Numbered from the stretch's first letter, positions 1 to 8,282 are shown. The stretch: 64,000 nucleotides of DNA from Proteus columbae (GCF_002777965.1 NZ_NGVR01000027.1:1-64000), one strand, 5' to 3'. Translations and numbers: made by a program. The notes: a model not told the origin generated them from the sequence alone.

Positions 1-1
1 A

Positions 2-874
2 GAAAAAGAAGGGTGGTTAACCAGCGAAAAGCGCAGAAAAGGCAATCGTAACGCAAGCAATATTTACCAGCTGAATGTAGAAAAACTATACCAATCAGCA
101 AAGAAAGCGCTTTCTCAACCAACAAAATCTGACGTGTCAAAACCTGATGCATCAGGAGTTGACCCATCAAAATTTGTTGCATCAAATTCTGTTCCCTCAA
201 AATTGAGCAAAAATAGGGATTTTGACCCGCCAGCTCCTGAGGGCGATCCATCAGTAACTTCAAAATATGATCCATCAATAAATTATTCTTCGTCGCAGAA
301 TTTTGACGCATTCAGCGACCAGCCCAAAAATGATTTTTTAACTCGTTATCCTGAAGCTGTGATTTACAGCGCCAATTTTCAAAAATGGGGCTCCGCTGAC
401 GATTTGAAGTGCGCTAAATGGCTATTCAGTCGTAAATGCGAAGTGTTTCAAGAGATGGGATTAAAAATGCCTAAAGAGCCAAATTTCACTGATTGGGCTA
501 ATGATATTCGCTTAATGACAACGATTGATGGGCATACTCACAAAGAAATTTGCCAGTTCTATAAACGAATTACGCAAGATGATTTTTGGAAAAAGAATGT
601 TCAGTGTCCTCGTACACTCAGGGCTCAATGGGATGATTTAACCTTACGTTTGGCGGGTAAGAAAAAAATCACAATCGATTCCGTAGAGCGTGATGAAACA
701 TTCCGGCTCATCTGGGGTACGGGTTGGAAACCTAAAAATAAAATCCAAGAATTAGCGGCTATTCAGGCAAAGAAAAATGGTCTAGGTCGAATGAATGAGG
801 TTGCAGGTTTAGCTGCGTGGCGAGGTATTTGGCAACAAGTCGCGGAACAAGTTGCTCAGGAAGTTTTGCTATAA
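2..874 (+). CDS. Phage replication protein, N-terminus outside window
   Basis: The frame is open from the first bases of the window, so this is the 3' part of a longer gene; the GTG at 134 is internal. The upstream residues, including GWLTSEKRRKGNRNAS, look like the end of a winged-helix domain of lambda-O-like replication proteins. A Ser/Pro-rich linker follows. The C-terminal part carries the segment DFLTRYPEAVIYSA and a WANDIRLM motif, shared almost word for word with the prophage 2 replication gene (44853-45944); this resembles a DnaT-like primosomal domain. The inferred role is loading host replication proteins at the phage origin. Confidence 0.75.
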   Translation, partial: EKEGWLTSEKRRKGNRNASNIYQLNVEKLYQSAKKALSQPTKSDVSKPDASGVDPSKFVASNSVPSKLSKNRDFDPPAPEGDPSVTSKYDPSINYSSSQNFDAFSDQPKNDFLTRYPEAVIYSANFQKWGSADDLKCAKWLFSRKCEVFQEMGLKMPKEPNFTDWANDIRLMTTIDGHTHKEICQFYKRITQDDFWKKNVQCPRTLRAQWDDLTLRLAGKKKITIDSVERDETFRLIWGTGWKPKNKIQELAAIQAKKNGLGRMNEVAGLAAWRGIWQQVAEQVAQEVLL

Positions 875-895
875 GCGAGAATGGAGAAAAATAAC

Positions 896-1702
896 ATGAA
901 TGGACTAATTGTTATTGATGGTGTTCAAATTCGTCGAGATATCGCGGGGCGCTATTGTTTAAATGACCTTCATCGAGTCTCAGGTGGTGAAAAACGGCAT
1001 CAACCATCGAATTGGAGTGCTTTGACTCAAACTAAAGAGTTGATTGATGAAATTTCAACCGCTCCTGAGATCACAGGAGCGGTTCCCATTGTGACCATTG
1101 TTGGTGGGCTTAACCAAGGAACGTATGTTTGCAAAGAATTAGTGTATGCCTATGCAATGTGGATAAGCCCATCATTTCATTTAAAAGTGATCCGTACTTT
1201 TGATGCATTGATAACACAGCAACACGGCGAAAAGTTAGCCGATAAAGTTCAAGCAGGGGTTATATTGCTTGAATCGATGGCAAAGAGCCTAAATTTCTCA
1301 AACTCTTCGAAATTAGGGGCGTATCAAAAATTACAAGCCATGGCAGGCTTACCCGAATTAGCCCCTGTGTATGCGATTGATGCACCAAGCGGATCAATGG
1401 ATGGTTCAAGTCGTCCAACAGTAGCTTTATCAACACTGATTAGAAAACATCAATTACCTATTTCAGCCCAGCAAGCTTATAAACGGTTGGCTGATCTCGG
1501 CATTGTTGAACGTTTATCTCGCCCAAGTACGAAAACCGCAAACAAAATGAAAGAGTTTTGGTCTGTGACTGCGCGGGGCTACCAGTTTGGGAAGAACATG
1601 ACCAGCCCTAATAATCCTCGTGAAACCCAACCCCATTTCTTTGAAAGTAAAACGGATGAATTGATCCGTATGGTGATGCTGAATAAACAGGTGAGTGCAT
1701 GA
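896..1702 (+). CDS. KilA-N domain protein, possible antirepressor
   Basis: A protein of 268 residues with an N-terminal KilA-N DNA-binding domain: RYCLNDLHR, then GGLNQGTYVCKELVYAYAMW and FHLKVIRTFDAL, the family hallmarks. The C-terminal part, near YKRLADLGIVERLSRPST, looks like a second winged-helix region. The chosen ATG at 896 has GGAG 9 bases upstream; an ATG at 881 contains that Shine-Dalgarno and is less likely. The stop overlaps the next gene by ATGA, so the two are translationally coupled. KilA-N proteins of lambdoid phages often act as antirepressors or host-takeover factors; which applies here is not visible. A deleted copy occurs at 46422-46622. Confidence 0.85.
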   Translation: MNGLIVIDGVQIRRDIAGRYCLNDLHRVSGGEKRHQPSNWSALTQTKELIDEISTAPEITGAVPIVTIVGGLNQGTYVCKELVYAYAMWISPSFHLKVIRTFDALITQQHGEKLADKVQAGVILLESMAKSLNFSNSSKLGAYQKLQAMAGLPELAPVYAIDAPSGSMDGSSRPTVALSTLIRKHQLPISAQQAYKRLADLGIVERLSRPSTKTANKMKEFWSVTARGYQFGKNMTSPNNPRETQPHFFESKTDELIRMVMLNKQVSA

Positions 1703-2724
1703 AATTATTATTAACACCCTATATTCAGCCCGATCTTGGAGTTGTTTTATTGAAGCCTGAAGCGGAGTTGCTTGAGCAACTTAAACAACATTCTCGCGTG
1801 ATTATTAGTGATGTACCAAAGAGTTTAGATAAATGGCCTTCTGGTGCATTAACAGGGAATGAACAGCCATTATTGAATAACAAGGACATTATTAGCTTTT
1901 TGAATAATGAAAAAGTGATCCAAGCTATGGGCGGGTTGGCATCGATGAATATGTGGATAGGCAGGAATATCCATTGCTGCCAGATTAACGATAAGCATGA
2001 CAGTTATCATCATCAGGAATTAACAACCACATGGCATAAAGACGGTGTTATACGAACCTGTTGGTATCATGATAATCATATTCGTAATTCATCAGCTGAG
2101 TGGGTTGCTGAGTTGGCTCATAAAAATCGTATTGCTTGGATGGTAGACACTATTCGTAGTCATTTGAGATTAGATGATAGCCATTCGCTGACGATACCTG
2201 ATTTTTTTGCTTTTGCCGTGATGCATAAACTGGTTAATGAATTACCTGATGCCATATTGCGCCGTATCCTAAATTGGCCTGATAAACCTAAAGAGCGCAG
2301 GGTGCATGGCGGTTTTCCTGAAGCTGATATTGTTCCCAATGAAGTAACAGCGCTATCAGCAATGAATGCGCGTTTAGATGCTATAAAACCCGTTATTAAT
2401 ATGACTGTCGATCCTGAACCTCCAGCTTCATTTCTTCTTAAACCTAAAATGCGTCGTTGGGAGAATTCCCAATGGCTTCAATGGGTAAAAACACAGCCTT
2501 GTTGTGTTTGCGGACAACAAGCTGATGATCCACATCATATTATCGGCCATGGTATGGGAGGCATGGGAACGAAAGCTCATGATTTATTCACTATTCCATT
2601 ATGTCGGCAACATCATGATGAGTTGCATCGTGATCCGAAATTGTGGGAAGCCAATTATGGTAACCAAATCGAATTGTTATTTTCTTTTTTAAACCGTTCA
2701 TTAGGAATGGGGGCATTGGTTTAA
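1699..2724 (+). CDS. DUF968 family recombination protein (YbcN/Orf-like) with HNH-type C-terminus
   Basis: 341 residues, the same length as its prophage 2 counterpart (46619-47644) and highly similar to it. The C-terminal 90 residues contain CCVCGQQADDPHHIIGHGMG and a later LCRQHHDELHRDP, a Cys/His-rich HNH-like zinc fold typical of DUF968. Members sit between replication genes and Q in lambdoid phages and are linked to RecFOR-like recombination functions (the lambda Orf/YbcN group). The start overlaps the KilA-N stop by four bases. Confidence 0.85.
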   Translation: MKLLLTPYIQPDLGVVLLKPEAELLEQLKQHSRVIISDVPKSLDKWPSGALTGNEQPLLNNKDIISFLNNEKVIQAMGGLASMNMWIGRNIHCCQINDKHDSYHHQELTTTWHKDGVIRTCWYHDNHIRNSSAEWVAELAHKNRIAWMVDTIRSHLRLDDSHSLTIPDFFAFAVMHKLVNELPDAILRRILNWPDKPKERRVHGGFPEADIVPNEVTALSAMNARLDAIKPVINMTVDPEPPASFLLKPKMRRWENSQWLQWVKTQPCCVCGQQADDPHHIIGHGMGGMGTKAHDLFTIPLCRQHHDELHRDPKLWEANYGNQIELLFSFLNRSLGMGALV

Positions 2725-2751
2725 CGTGTATACGGCACGGGGAGTATTAGT

Positions 2752-3150
2752 ATGAGAGATATGCAGGAAGTTTTATCGCGTTGGGGTGCGTGGTCAGCTA
2801 ATGAGGGAAATAGTATCGATTACTCATCAATTGCCGCCGGTTTTAAAGGATTAATTCCAAGCTCAAGACGAAGCCGAGAGCAATGCTCAGATGATGATGG
2901 CTTAAAAATCAATAAAGCGGTATTACATTTAAAGGTAAATAATAGTTACTTGTTTCAGTTGGTTATTATGTACTATGTGAAGAATTATCCTTTGCGTTCA
3001 ATGGCTTCAAAACTCGGTATTTCTCATAATGAAGTGGCTAAGCGATTGCAGACAGCGGAGGGATTTATTGAAGGGTGTTTATCGGTTGATAACGTAAAAT
3101 TAGATATGGATAAAATAATTAGAAAACACCGCATTTACAGTCTTGCGTAA
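2752..3150 (+). CDS. Antiterminator Q (Phage_antitermQ family)
   Basis: 132 residues beginning MRDMQEVLSRWGAW, followed by IAAGFKGLIPSSR, CSDDDGL and EGFIEGCL, the recognisable order of the Q antiterminator family. A helix-turn-helix-like segment (PLRSMASKLGISHNEVAKRL) precedes EGFIEGCL. Q modifies RNA polymerase at the late promoter so that it reads through the terminator ahead of the lysis and morphogenesis genes. A 7-bp stem terminator lies 62 bases downstream of the stop, as expected for a tR'. GGGAG precedes the ATG. The prophage 2 gene at the same place (47671-48222) is of an unrelated family. Confidence 0.85.
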   Translation: MRDMQEVLSRWGAWSANEGNSIDYSSIAAGFKGLIPSSRRSREQCSDDDGLKINKAVLHLKVNNSYLFQLVIMYYVKNYPLRSMASKLGISHNEVAKRLQTAEGFIEGCLSVDNVKLDMDKIIRKHRIYSLA

Positions 3151-3156
3151 TTACAA

Positions 3157-3174
3157 AACACAATATATTGTGTT
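3157..3174. promoter_or_regulatory. Perfect 18-bp palindrome after Q
   Basis: AACACAATATATTGTGTT is an exact inverted repeat starting 7 bases after the Q stop and 38 bases before the tR'-like terminator. The position suits a late-promoter or regulator site. TATATT at its centre could be a -10 element with TTGCGT 15 bases upstream, but that spacing is short. Function unknown. Confidence 0.4.
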
Positions 3175-3211
3175 AATGATGGTTTTGATGTTACACCTCT
3201 TATCAATTAAA

Positions 3212-3240
3212 AACCTCGTGAGTATAGCGGGGTTGTATTT
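3212..3240 (+). terminator. Rho-independent terminator after Q (tR'-like)
   Basis: Stem AACCTCG / CGGGGTT (7 bp, one G-T pair), nine-base loop, then GTATTTTTT. It would end leader transcripts from the late promoter unless Q is present. Confidence 0.7.
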
Positions 3241-3490
3241 TTTATAGGTCTACTTAAGCTGATTTATAGTTAAAAAATAAAGTTTGCTATCTGAATTTTT
3301 CTATGGCTTAATAGCGTCACTGGTTTGGAAGTACAGACCTATTTATGTTAGTAAGTTTAAAGTTGTTCCCGTTTAGCGTTATCCTCGATACCTCTTCATT
3401 GTGAATTCCTTCTAATTAATTCCCATAAGTAAAAATACAAAACAAACCGCCTATGCCTTATGGCAAATTAAATAAATTAAAGGAAATTCT

Positions 3491-3703
3491 ATGTCTAATA
3501 CAATGACTGGTACAGTAAAATGGTTCGATGAAGGTAAAGGTTTTGGTTTTATTACTCCAGCTGATGGCAGCAAAGATGTCTTCGTACATTTCTCTGCAAT
3601 CCAAAGTGATAGTTTCAAAACATTAGCGGAAGGCCAACAAGTTTCATTCACCATGGAAAATGGTATGAAAGGCCCAGCAGCAGGCAACGTGGTGGCTCTC
3701 TAA
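3491..3703 (+). CDS. Cold-shock protein, CspA family
   Basis: 70 residues, normal CspA length. Both RNA-binding motifs are present: RNP1 KGFGFI and RNP2 VFVHF, then an AAGNVVAL C-terminus. These proteins are single OB-fold RNA chaperones that melt structure in mRNA at low temperature. AAAGGAAATTCT ahead of the ATG supplies the ribosome site. A long untranslated leader, conserved in the second copy, suggests cold-shock regulation as in cspA. csp genes next to Q and lysis genes are known in the E. coli Qin prophage (cspB, cspF, cspI), so this is a familiar lambdoid cargo. Confidence 0.95.
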   Translation: MSNTMTGTVKWFDEGKGFGFITPADGSKDVFVHFSAIQSDSFKTLAEGQQVSFTMENGMKGPAAGNVVAL

Positions 3704-3710
3704 AGGCGCT

Positions 3711-3851
3711 ATTACTATTCGCCTCTATTTTAAATGCCCTTGTTGTAGCAGTTCACAATATAGAACATCACAATTTGATGTCACAGTGAACAATCCACAC
3801 GGCGCAAAATGTATCTTTTGCAAAAGTGTGATGACAGCTCAAATGAGTTGA
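3711..3851 (+). CDS. Small Cys-rich cold-shock protein (YmcF/YnfQ-like), probable ATT start
   Basis: An open frame of 46 codons begins 7 bases after the csp stop. It reads YFKCPCCSSSQYRTSQFDVT and then GAKCIFCKSVM, with four Cys in two CxxC pairs (a zinc-ribbon pattern). There is no ATG, GTG or TTG at a sensible place; ATT at 3711 or 3717 is the likely start. From memory, E. coli YmcF and YnfQ, which sit downstream of csp genes, have the same pattern and a reported AUU start. The second copy at 8503-8643 keeps the frame with mostly synonymous changes, which argues for real coding. Start is uncertain. Confidence 0.75.
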   Translation: MTIRLYFKCPCCSSSQYRTSQFDVTVNNPHGAKCIFCKSVMTAQMS

Positions 3852-3872
3852 GCATTAAATAGTTGAATATAC

Positions 3873-3898
3873 AAAACCTCGCTTCGGCGGGGTTTTTT
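3873..3898 (+). terminator. Terminator of the csp unit, copy A
   Basis: AACCTCGC with a TTCG tetraloop and GCGGGGTT followed by six T in all. It ends the csp plus small-protein transcript. Confidence 0.85.
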
Positions 3899-4034
3899 GC
3901 TATCTACAATCCCATGTTGGTTAAAGATAAAAAATTTAGATTTTAGGGCTTGAAAAATACTTGCTCGTTCATATTTATATTTTGGGTAAATAAGAGACCG
4001 CCCATAATTCACTAAATACTGAAGGAGGAGTTAT

Positions 4035-4493
4035 ATGCCTAACATTAAACCTTTTTCATTATTCCCAACATTATCTGATAACTTACTTTCAAACCGTTTT
4101 GATCAGATAGATCGCCTGTTTAGTCAGTTAACAGGCAGTAAGCCTATTGCATCACCTGTACAGACTTATAACCTGAAACAGATTGATGATAACCATTATG
4201 AACTGACGGTGAGTGTGCCAGGATATCAAGAAAATGACTTATCGGTTTCATTAAATGGTAGTCGTTTATTGATTGAAGGGAAAAAAGAAGAAAAATCAGA
4301 AGAAGACAATGATAAATGGATCCACCGAGGCATATCTCAAGGGCAATTTACGTTGCAGTTTGACCTCGGTAAGAATGTTAAAATAGAAAAAGCGGATTTA
4401 TCAAGTGGGCTTCTGACCATTGCTATTGAGTATGAGTTACCGGAAGAAGAAAAACGGCAAACAATAGCGATAGAAAATAAAGATAAAAAATAA
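4035..4493 (+). CDS. Small heat-shock protein, Hsp20/IbpA family
   Basis: 152 residues with an alpha-crystallin domain: YNLKQIDDNHYELTVSVPGY, then SVSLNGSRLLIEGKK and the GLLTIAIEYELPEE strand carrying the conserved G-L-L/I-x-I pattern. It would hold unfolding proteins for DnaK/ClpB. GAAGGAGGAG is a strong ribosome site. It is alone in its transcript, ended by a 13-bp terminator. Finding it beside cold-shock genes in phage cargo suggests a stress-fitness cassette; that link is inference. Not necessarily host ibpA. Confidence 0.9.
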   Translation: MPNIKPFSLFPTLSDNLLSNRFDQIDRLFSQLTGSKPIASPVQTYNLKQIDDNHYELTVSVPGYQENDLSVSLNGSRLLIEGKKEEKSEEDNDKWIHRGISQGQFTLQFDLGKNVKIEKADLSSGLLTIAIEYELPEEEKRQTIAIENKDKK

Positions 4494-4517
4494 TTGGGTT
4501 AGGTAACGTGAATAAGA

Positions 4518-4555
4518 TTAAGGCTACGCATAATGTGTAGCCTTAATTGTTTTTG
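4518..4555 (+). terminator. Terminator after hsp20
   Basis: A 13-bp stem (TTAAGGCTACGCA paired with TGTGTAGCCTTAA) with a three-base loop, then TTGTTTTTG. It may also serve the minus-strand Gabija genes only weakly, as no A-run precedes it. Confidence 0.8.
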
Positions 4556-4679
4556 TGAGGGGTTTAAATTTCACTAATTCAAAGTTGAGTTCACAAGGTT
4601 TGTAAGTCGAACATAATTAGAGTGGACAGTCTGGTTTGAGCGAAAAGCGGAAGTTAAATGGTTAGACGTTAGCATCGAC

Positions 4680-5849
4680 TTACAGAGGTCTAACCCAATG
4701 CGGCAGCTTTATATTTGTAAGATGCTCTTCCTCAACGACAAACGCCAGGCTGTAACGAGCCCGGGTAATGGCCACGTACAGCTTGTTTCTAGATTCCTCC
4801 GTTTTATCTCTATCGAACACGCCAAGGTCGCCCCCCAGATACTTGAGATGTTTCTCCGGTGAAATAATTAGTATGCGGTCAAAACCGAGACCTTTACAGG
4901 AGCCGAAGGTGTGACAGGTGAGACTTGGTGGCAAATAGCCTTTTCCCATGAGCGATGACCATCGCAAAACTTGAGGTTTGAATATATCGAGATAATCGTT
5001 CACCTGAGATGGTTTTATGAGAAAACAGCCGTAGTGATGGGCCATTTCTGCAGGAACTTCTCCCACCTCTGATTGCGTTTGTTCATAAATACCGGGATGA
5101 ATGGTATCCGCGAGATCGCAGATTTCCTGAATACATCTGCGATTCTTCGCCAGCGAGAACAGACTAAAATTGAGGTCTTTGAAGTATTGAATCTTTTGCT
5201 CAGGTGTTTCCGGTGCCTTGTGGCCGAACGTGGTCGTGTAAATAGTTTGACGAAAATCGCCTACACAGCAAATAGAGTTATGCATTGCCTTACTGAGTGC
5301 TTTGATAACGTCAAAATCCCATCCAACCAAATCCTGAACCTCATCAAAAAAGATCCTCTGATAAATCTCTTTCAATCTGCTAGCGGGGGCATTCTTTGTT
5401 GAAGCGGAGATTCTTGTTGCCAGCTTCGCCAGCAGTCCTGTGTAAGCTTTGGTTTTGCACGGCGTCAGATAATGAAGAGGATTCAGCACCCCATTAATTT
5501 TTTCCCCTCTTTTGGGATGCCATTTCCTCGTACCAGGTATCAGGTGAGGGTTATGCTCGGTGAACATTGTAGAAGTGATTCGATCTGGAAACATGGCCGT
5601 TTGATAAGGTCTCACTAAGTCTTCTAGGTAAAATGAAAACAGGCCTTTCACAACAAAATCATCGCTGTGTTTGCCGTACAATTCCACAAAGCGAGAACGG
5701 AGCTCTGCCTGGTTGTTCATGGTGTAGGTGACGACCAATACGCGTCCGCCCGCCTTTATGACTTCAATGGCATCCTCAATGACTTTTTGGGTTTTTCCTG
5801 ATCCTGCACCGGCAATCCAGAATTCATTAGGCAAAGTCGAACACCTCAT
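4680..5849 (-). CDS. UvrD/PcrA-like helicase, Gabija GajB-type
   Basis: 389 residues, shorter than typical GajB. Superfamily 1A motifs are clear: Walker A GAGSGKT at 14-20, motif Ia around VLVVTYTMNNQA, motif II DEVQD at 169-173, motif III GDFRQT near 197, motif V around HTFGSCKGLGFD, and motif VI LYVAITRARYSLAF close to the end. The start overlaps the gajA stop by 23 bases, so it is co-translated. In Gabija the GajB helicase senses DNA ends or nucleotides and activates GajA. Base composition by eye is GC-richer than its surroundings, a sign of separate transfer. Confidence 0.85.
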   Translation of the reverse strand: MRCSTLPNEFWIAGAGSGKTQKVIEDAIEVIKAGGRVLVVTYTMNNQAELRSRFVELYGKHSDDFVVKGLFSFYLEDLVRPYQTAMFPDRITSTMFTEHNPHLIPGTRKWHPKRGEKINGVLNPLHYLTPCKTKAYTGLLAKLATRISASTKNAPASRLKEIYQRIFFDEVQDLVGWDFDVIKALSKAMHNSICCVGDFRQTIYTTTFGHKAPETPEQKIQYFKDLNFSLFSLAKNRRCIQEICDLADTIHPGIYEQTQSEVGEVPAEMAHHYGCFLIKPSQVNDYLDIFKPQVLRWSSLMGKGYLPPSLTCHTFGSCKGLGFDRILIISPEKHLKYLGGDLGVFDRDKTEESRNKLYVAITRARYSLAFVVEEEHLTNIKLPHWVRPL

Positions 5850-7485
5850 CGAGGAAAGGTGGATACCTGAAATTCAGAGTGCAATCGAACAGCTTGATAG
5901 CTGAATCGACCTTGCGAGCGCCCTTACCGTTTCCCTGGACGCTTCGAAACCAGTCGATCAGAAAGTCGCGTCGCTTATCTAAGTCGACTACTTTATCGTA
6001 GAGGTTAAACGTCTGTGTCGATAACACCACTTTGGCGAAAGCGTCCAGCGTAACCAAGTCGGTTGCATTGGCATATATCATCGCGGGTTCAAGCGAAAAC
6101 TCCTCATTTTTGGCAGAGGAGATAAGTTTGATATTGGGATAGGCTGCATAATCGGTACGCACTTTCACGACGTTTTCTTCATAGTCGCCATCGTTATCTC
6201 TGAGGACGTTTATCCGGGTACCAATTTCCATACCTACGGAGATGAACGTATCAAACCCGACTCCGCGCACGACGATGATATCAATACCATCCTGCTCGGG
6301 CAGGCGGTTGTGCTTGCGGTGGTAAATCTTCTTGAGTACTAACTCGTCTGACGGTCCCTCGACAAGGATGACTTTGTGCGACAGTGCCACGCGCAATGTG
6401 TCATAGCCCGGTAAGCGCTTTAAGGTTTTGACCACTGCAGGGGCAAGCTTATGCAGACGTTTGTATCCCGACTGAACCAGGCAGATTTTATCAATGCTCA
6501 GCTTGTTGAGCACATACGAGCTGTGAGTGGTAAGGAAGAGTTGTTTGTCACCCCGCTGATTTTCAATGTAGTGAATCAGCTTATTGAGGTTAGTGTGAGA
6601 AAGGTGATTTTCTGGCTCCTCCATCATCACCAAATCGATATCCTTCGATTTGTTCTGAATCGCGAGCTTAATCTGCACATTACTCTGCTCACCCTTGCCA
6701 ATGAACTGGAAAGGGACATCATCTACTTCAAGTTGAAGGCTGGTCTGAATAGATCCCGCTGGTAAAGTGCTTGCGGCAATGGACAGCTTTTTTTCTGTGA
6801 TCAAGTGGTCCGTATCCAAACCGGTGTTGACTGTCCTGACCTCACCTGAGTTGTTAAAAACCTGCTGATTCTCACGATAATTGAGGGTCAGCTTAACCAG
6901 CTCCTCTTTCTTTAAAGCGGTATTAAGTATGGTAGAGATATACTGATTCTTACCTAGAGTGGGGTGGATACGAGTTGGGTCGATGTATAACGCCCTGAAT
7001 TTCTTCGCTACGGCTTTAACAGGATTCCACCCGAAATCCAGCCATTCCAGCTTGTAGAATTCGATCGGGATACTCGTAATGTGCGGGTTTGTCAGTAAGT
7101 GTTCGGCGTAAACATCCTTTAGCGTGTCATCAAAACGCACCAGCACAGTGATACCTTGAGCATCGGCTTTAAGGAAATTATTTGTACCCCGGTATTCAGG
7201 CACTCCCTCAATGAATGCCTCTATTGCCAAGACAGGCAAGTGCATGGCCGATTTATCAGAAGCCAAAAAAAGCTGCACTGCATCCTTATTAAAAATGTCT
7301 GGCGTAAACTCGCTGTTGAAGGGACGGCCCCGATAGCTGTAATTCAGTACGATTTCTAGGGCTTCCAGAATAGTACTTTTACCGGCGTTGTTATCACCTA
7401 CAAAGATATTTACGTCATCGTTGAATTCAAAATGTTCATCTTTGAATTTCTTGAAATTGGTAAGCTTAATCGATTTAACCCGCAC
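5827..7485 (-). CDS. OLD-family ATPase-TOPRIM nuclease, Gabija GajA-type
   Basis: 552 residues, close to usual GajA length. The N-terminal ABC-type ATPase has Walker A GDNNAGKST at 30-38, a signature-like GKGEQS near 263, Walker B DLVMMEEPENH at 284-293 and a TTHSS switch at 319. The C-terminal TOPRIM domain has VEGPSDE (Glu376) and DNDGD (430-434) as metal ligands. Together with the downstream UvrD-like helicase this is the Gabija anti-phage pair: GajA nicks DNA when nucleotide pools fall. GTG start with GAGGGA 7 bases upstream. A class 2 OLD nuclease outside Gabija is the alternative, but the gene pair favours Gabija. Confidence 0.88.
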   Translation of the reverse strand: MRVKSIKLTNFKKFKDEHFEFNDDVNIFVGDNNAGKSTILEALEIVLNYSYRGRPFNSEFTPDIFNKDAVQLFLASDKSAMHLPVLAIEAFIEGVPEYRGTNNFLKADAQGITVLVRFDDTLKDVYAEHLLTNPHITSIPIEFYKLEWLDFGWNPVKAVAKKFRALYIDPTRIHPTLGKNQYISTILNTALKKEELVKLTLNYRENQQVFNNSGEVRTVNTGLDTDHLITEKKLSIAASTLPAGSIQTSLQLEVDDVPFQFIGKGEQSNVQIKLAIQNKSKDIDLVMMEEPENHLSHTNLNKLIHYIENQRGDKQLFLTTHSSYVLNKLSIDKICLVQSGYKRLHKLAPAVVKTLKRLPGYDTLRVALSHKVILVEGPSDELVLKKIYHRKHNRLPEQDGIDIIVVRGVGFDTFISVGMEIGTRINVLRDNDGDYEENVVKVRTDYAAYPNIKLISSAKNEEFSLEPAMIYANATDLVTLDAFAKVVLSTQTFNLYDKVVDLDKRRDFLIDWFRSVQGNGKGARKVDSAIKLFDCTLNFRYPPFLDEVFDFA

Positions 7486-7773
7486 TCTAAGTCCCTCAAG
7501 ATACTGTCAAATGATACCTCTTAAAGATATTAACTCACCGATATACCTGTGTCCACATGCAGGCTCGTTGTCCCCTTAAATCCTGCAGGCACTGAAGTGG
7601 TGGTCGACATAAATAGGCCAAGATATGAGAGCTGTTCTTGGACAACTTAAAGTCTGCTTTTGGCACTGTGCGGACTATCTGATTAGATTTAGCCTCAAAT
7701 CATAGTAATATTAGATCGAATCTGATCATATACATCTAAATTATAGGTATGAAAGAATTTCTCAACACAAAAT

Positions 7774-7879
7774 AAAAAAATGCCGATACGCTAGGAGTCA
7801 TATCGGCATATAAAATAAACGCAAGAAGCAATGTAAGTCATGTCGTACTAATTCGTATCAAACCTGTCAATTTGATACA
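7774..7879 (-). ncRNA. RyhB-like Fur-regulated small RNA
   Basis: On the minus strand a Fur box and promoter are followed by about 105 bases ending in a strong terminator (TGCCGATA / TATCGGCA stem, 7801-7808 with 7781-7788, then seven T). The middle (7849 to 7825) reads AGTACGACATGACTTACATT then GCTTC. The conserved E. coli RyhB core, as I recall it, is AGCACGACATTGCTCACATT then GCTTC: 21 of 25 positions agree. RyhB uses this core to base-pair with mRNAs of iron-using proteins under iron starvation, with Hfq. No ORF explains this stretch. Exact 5' end is estimated from the -10. Confidence 0.85.
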
Positions 7880-7885
7880 TATGTA

Positions 7886-7914
7886 ATGATAATTATTCTC
7901 ATTATTATATTCAA
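7886..7914 (-). promoter_or_regulatory. Promoter and Fur box of the RyhB-like RNA
   Basis: Minus strand: -35 TTGAAT (7914-7909), 17-base spacer, -10 TATCAT (7891-7886). The plus-strand sequence GATAATTATTCTCATTATT (7888-7906) matches the 19-bp E. coli Fur consensus at 15 positions and overlaps spacer and -10, so Fur-Fe(II) would block transcription. Confidence 0.85.
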
Positions 7915-8282
7915 CCCTAAATTAAATAAGGTTACTTTGTAGCCTTTTCGTTTACGCCGACCACAGAATCAATACCCACTTATAGCGTTCACACAAGAGC
8001 TGTGAGTCGGCACCTTTTAATAGGGTTTCATTCTTGATAGCACACACAAGTGCTTTTATTGCAAAAATAAAGTTTGCTATCTGAATTTTTCTATGGCTTA
8101 ATAACGTCACTGGTTTGGAAGTACAGGCCTATTTATGTTAGTCAGTTTAAAGTTGTTCACCGTTTAGCGTTATCCTCGATACCACTTCATTGCGAATTCC
8201 TTCTAATTAATTCCCATAAGTAAAAATAAAAAACAAACCCTCATATGCCTTATGGCAAATTAAATAAATTAAAGGAAATTCT

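Larger units (their letters stand above)
3273..3898 (+). repeat. Direct repeat copy A: cold-shock unit
   Basis: About 625 bases almost identical to 8063-8691. The unit covers a long conserved leader (about 215 bases), the csp gene, the small Cys-rich gene and a terminator. The leaders differ at few positions; the csp coding parts differ more in the middle and are identical again in the last 40 bases. The two copies flank hsp20, the Gabija pair and the RyhB-like RNA, so recombination between them would excise that 4.8-kb segment. Confidence 0.85.

Noticed and set aside
2504-2692. 62-codon ORF in another frame of DUF968
   Set aside because: A matching shadow exists in the prophage 2 copy only because the parent frame is conserved; Cys/His motif belongs to DUF968.
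7156-7579. Plus-strand ORFs opposite gajA
   Set aside because: Shadows of the ATPase domain; region upstream of gajA holds no supported plus-strand gene.
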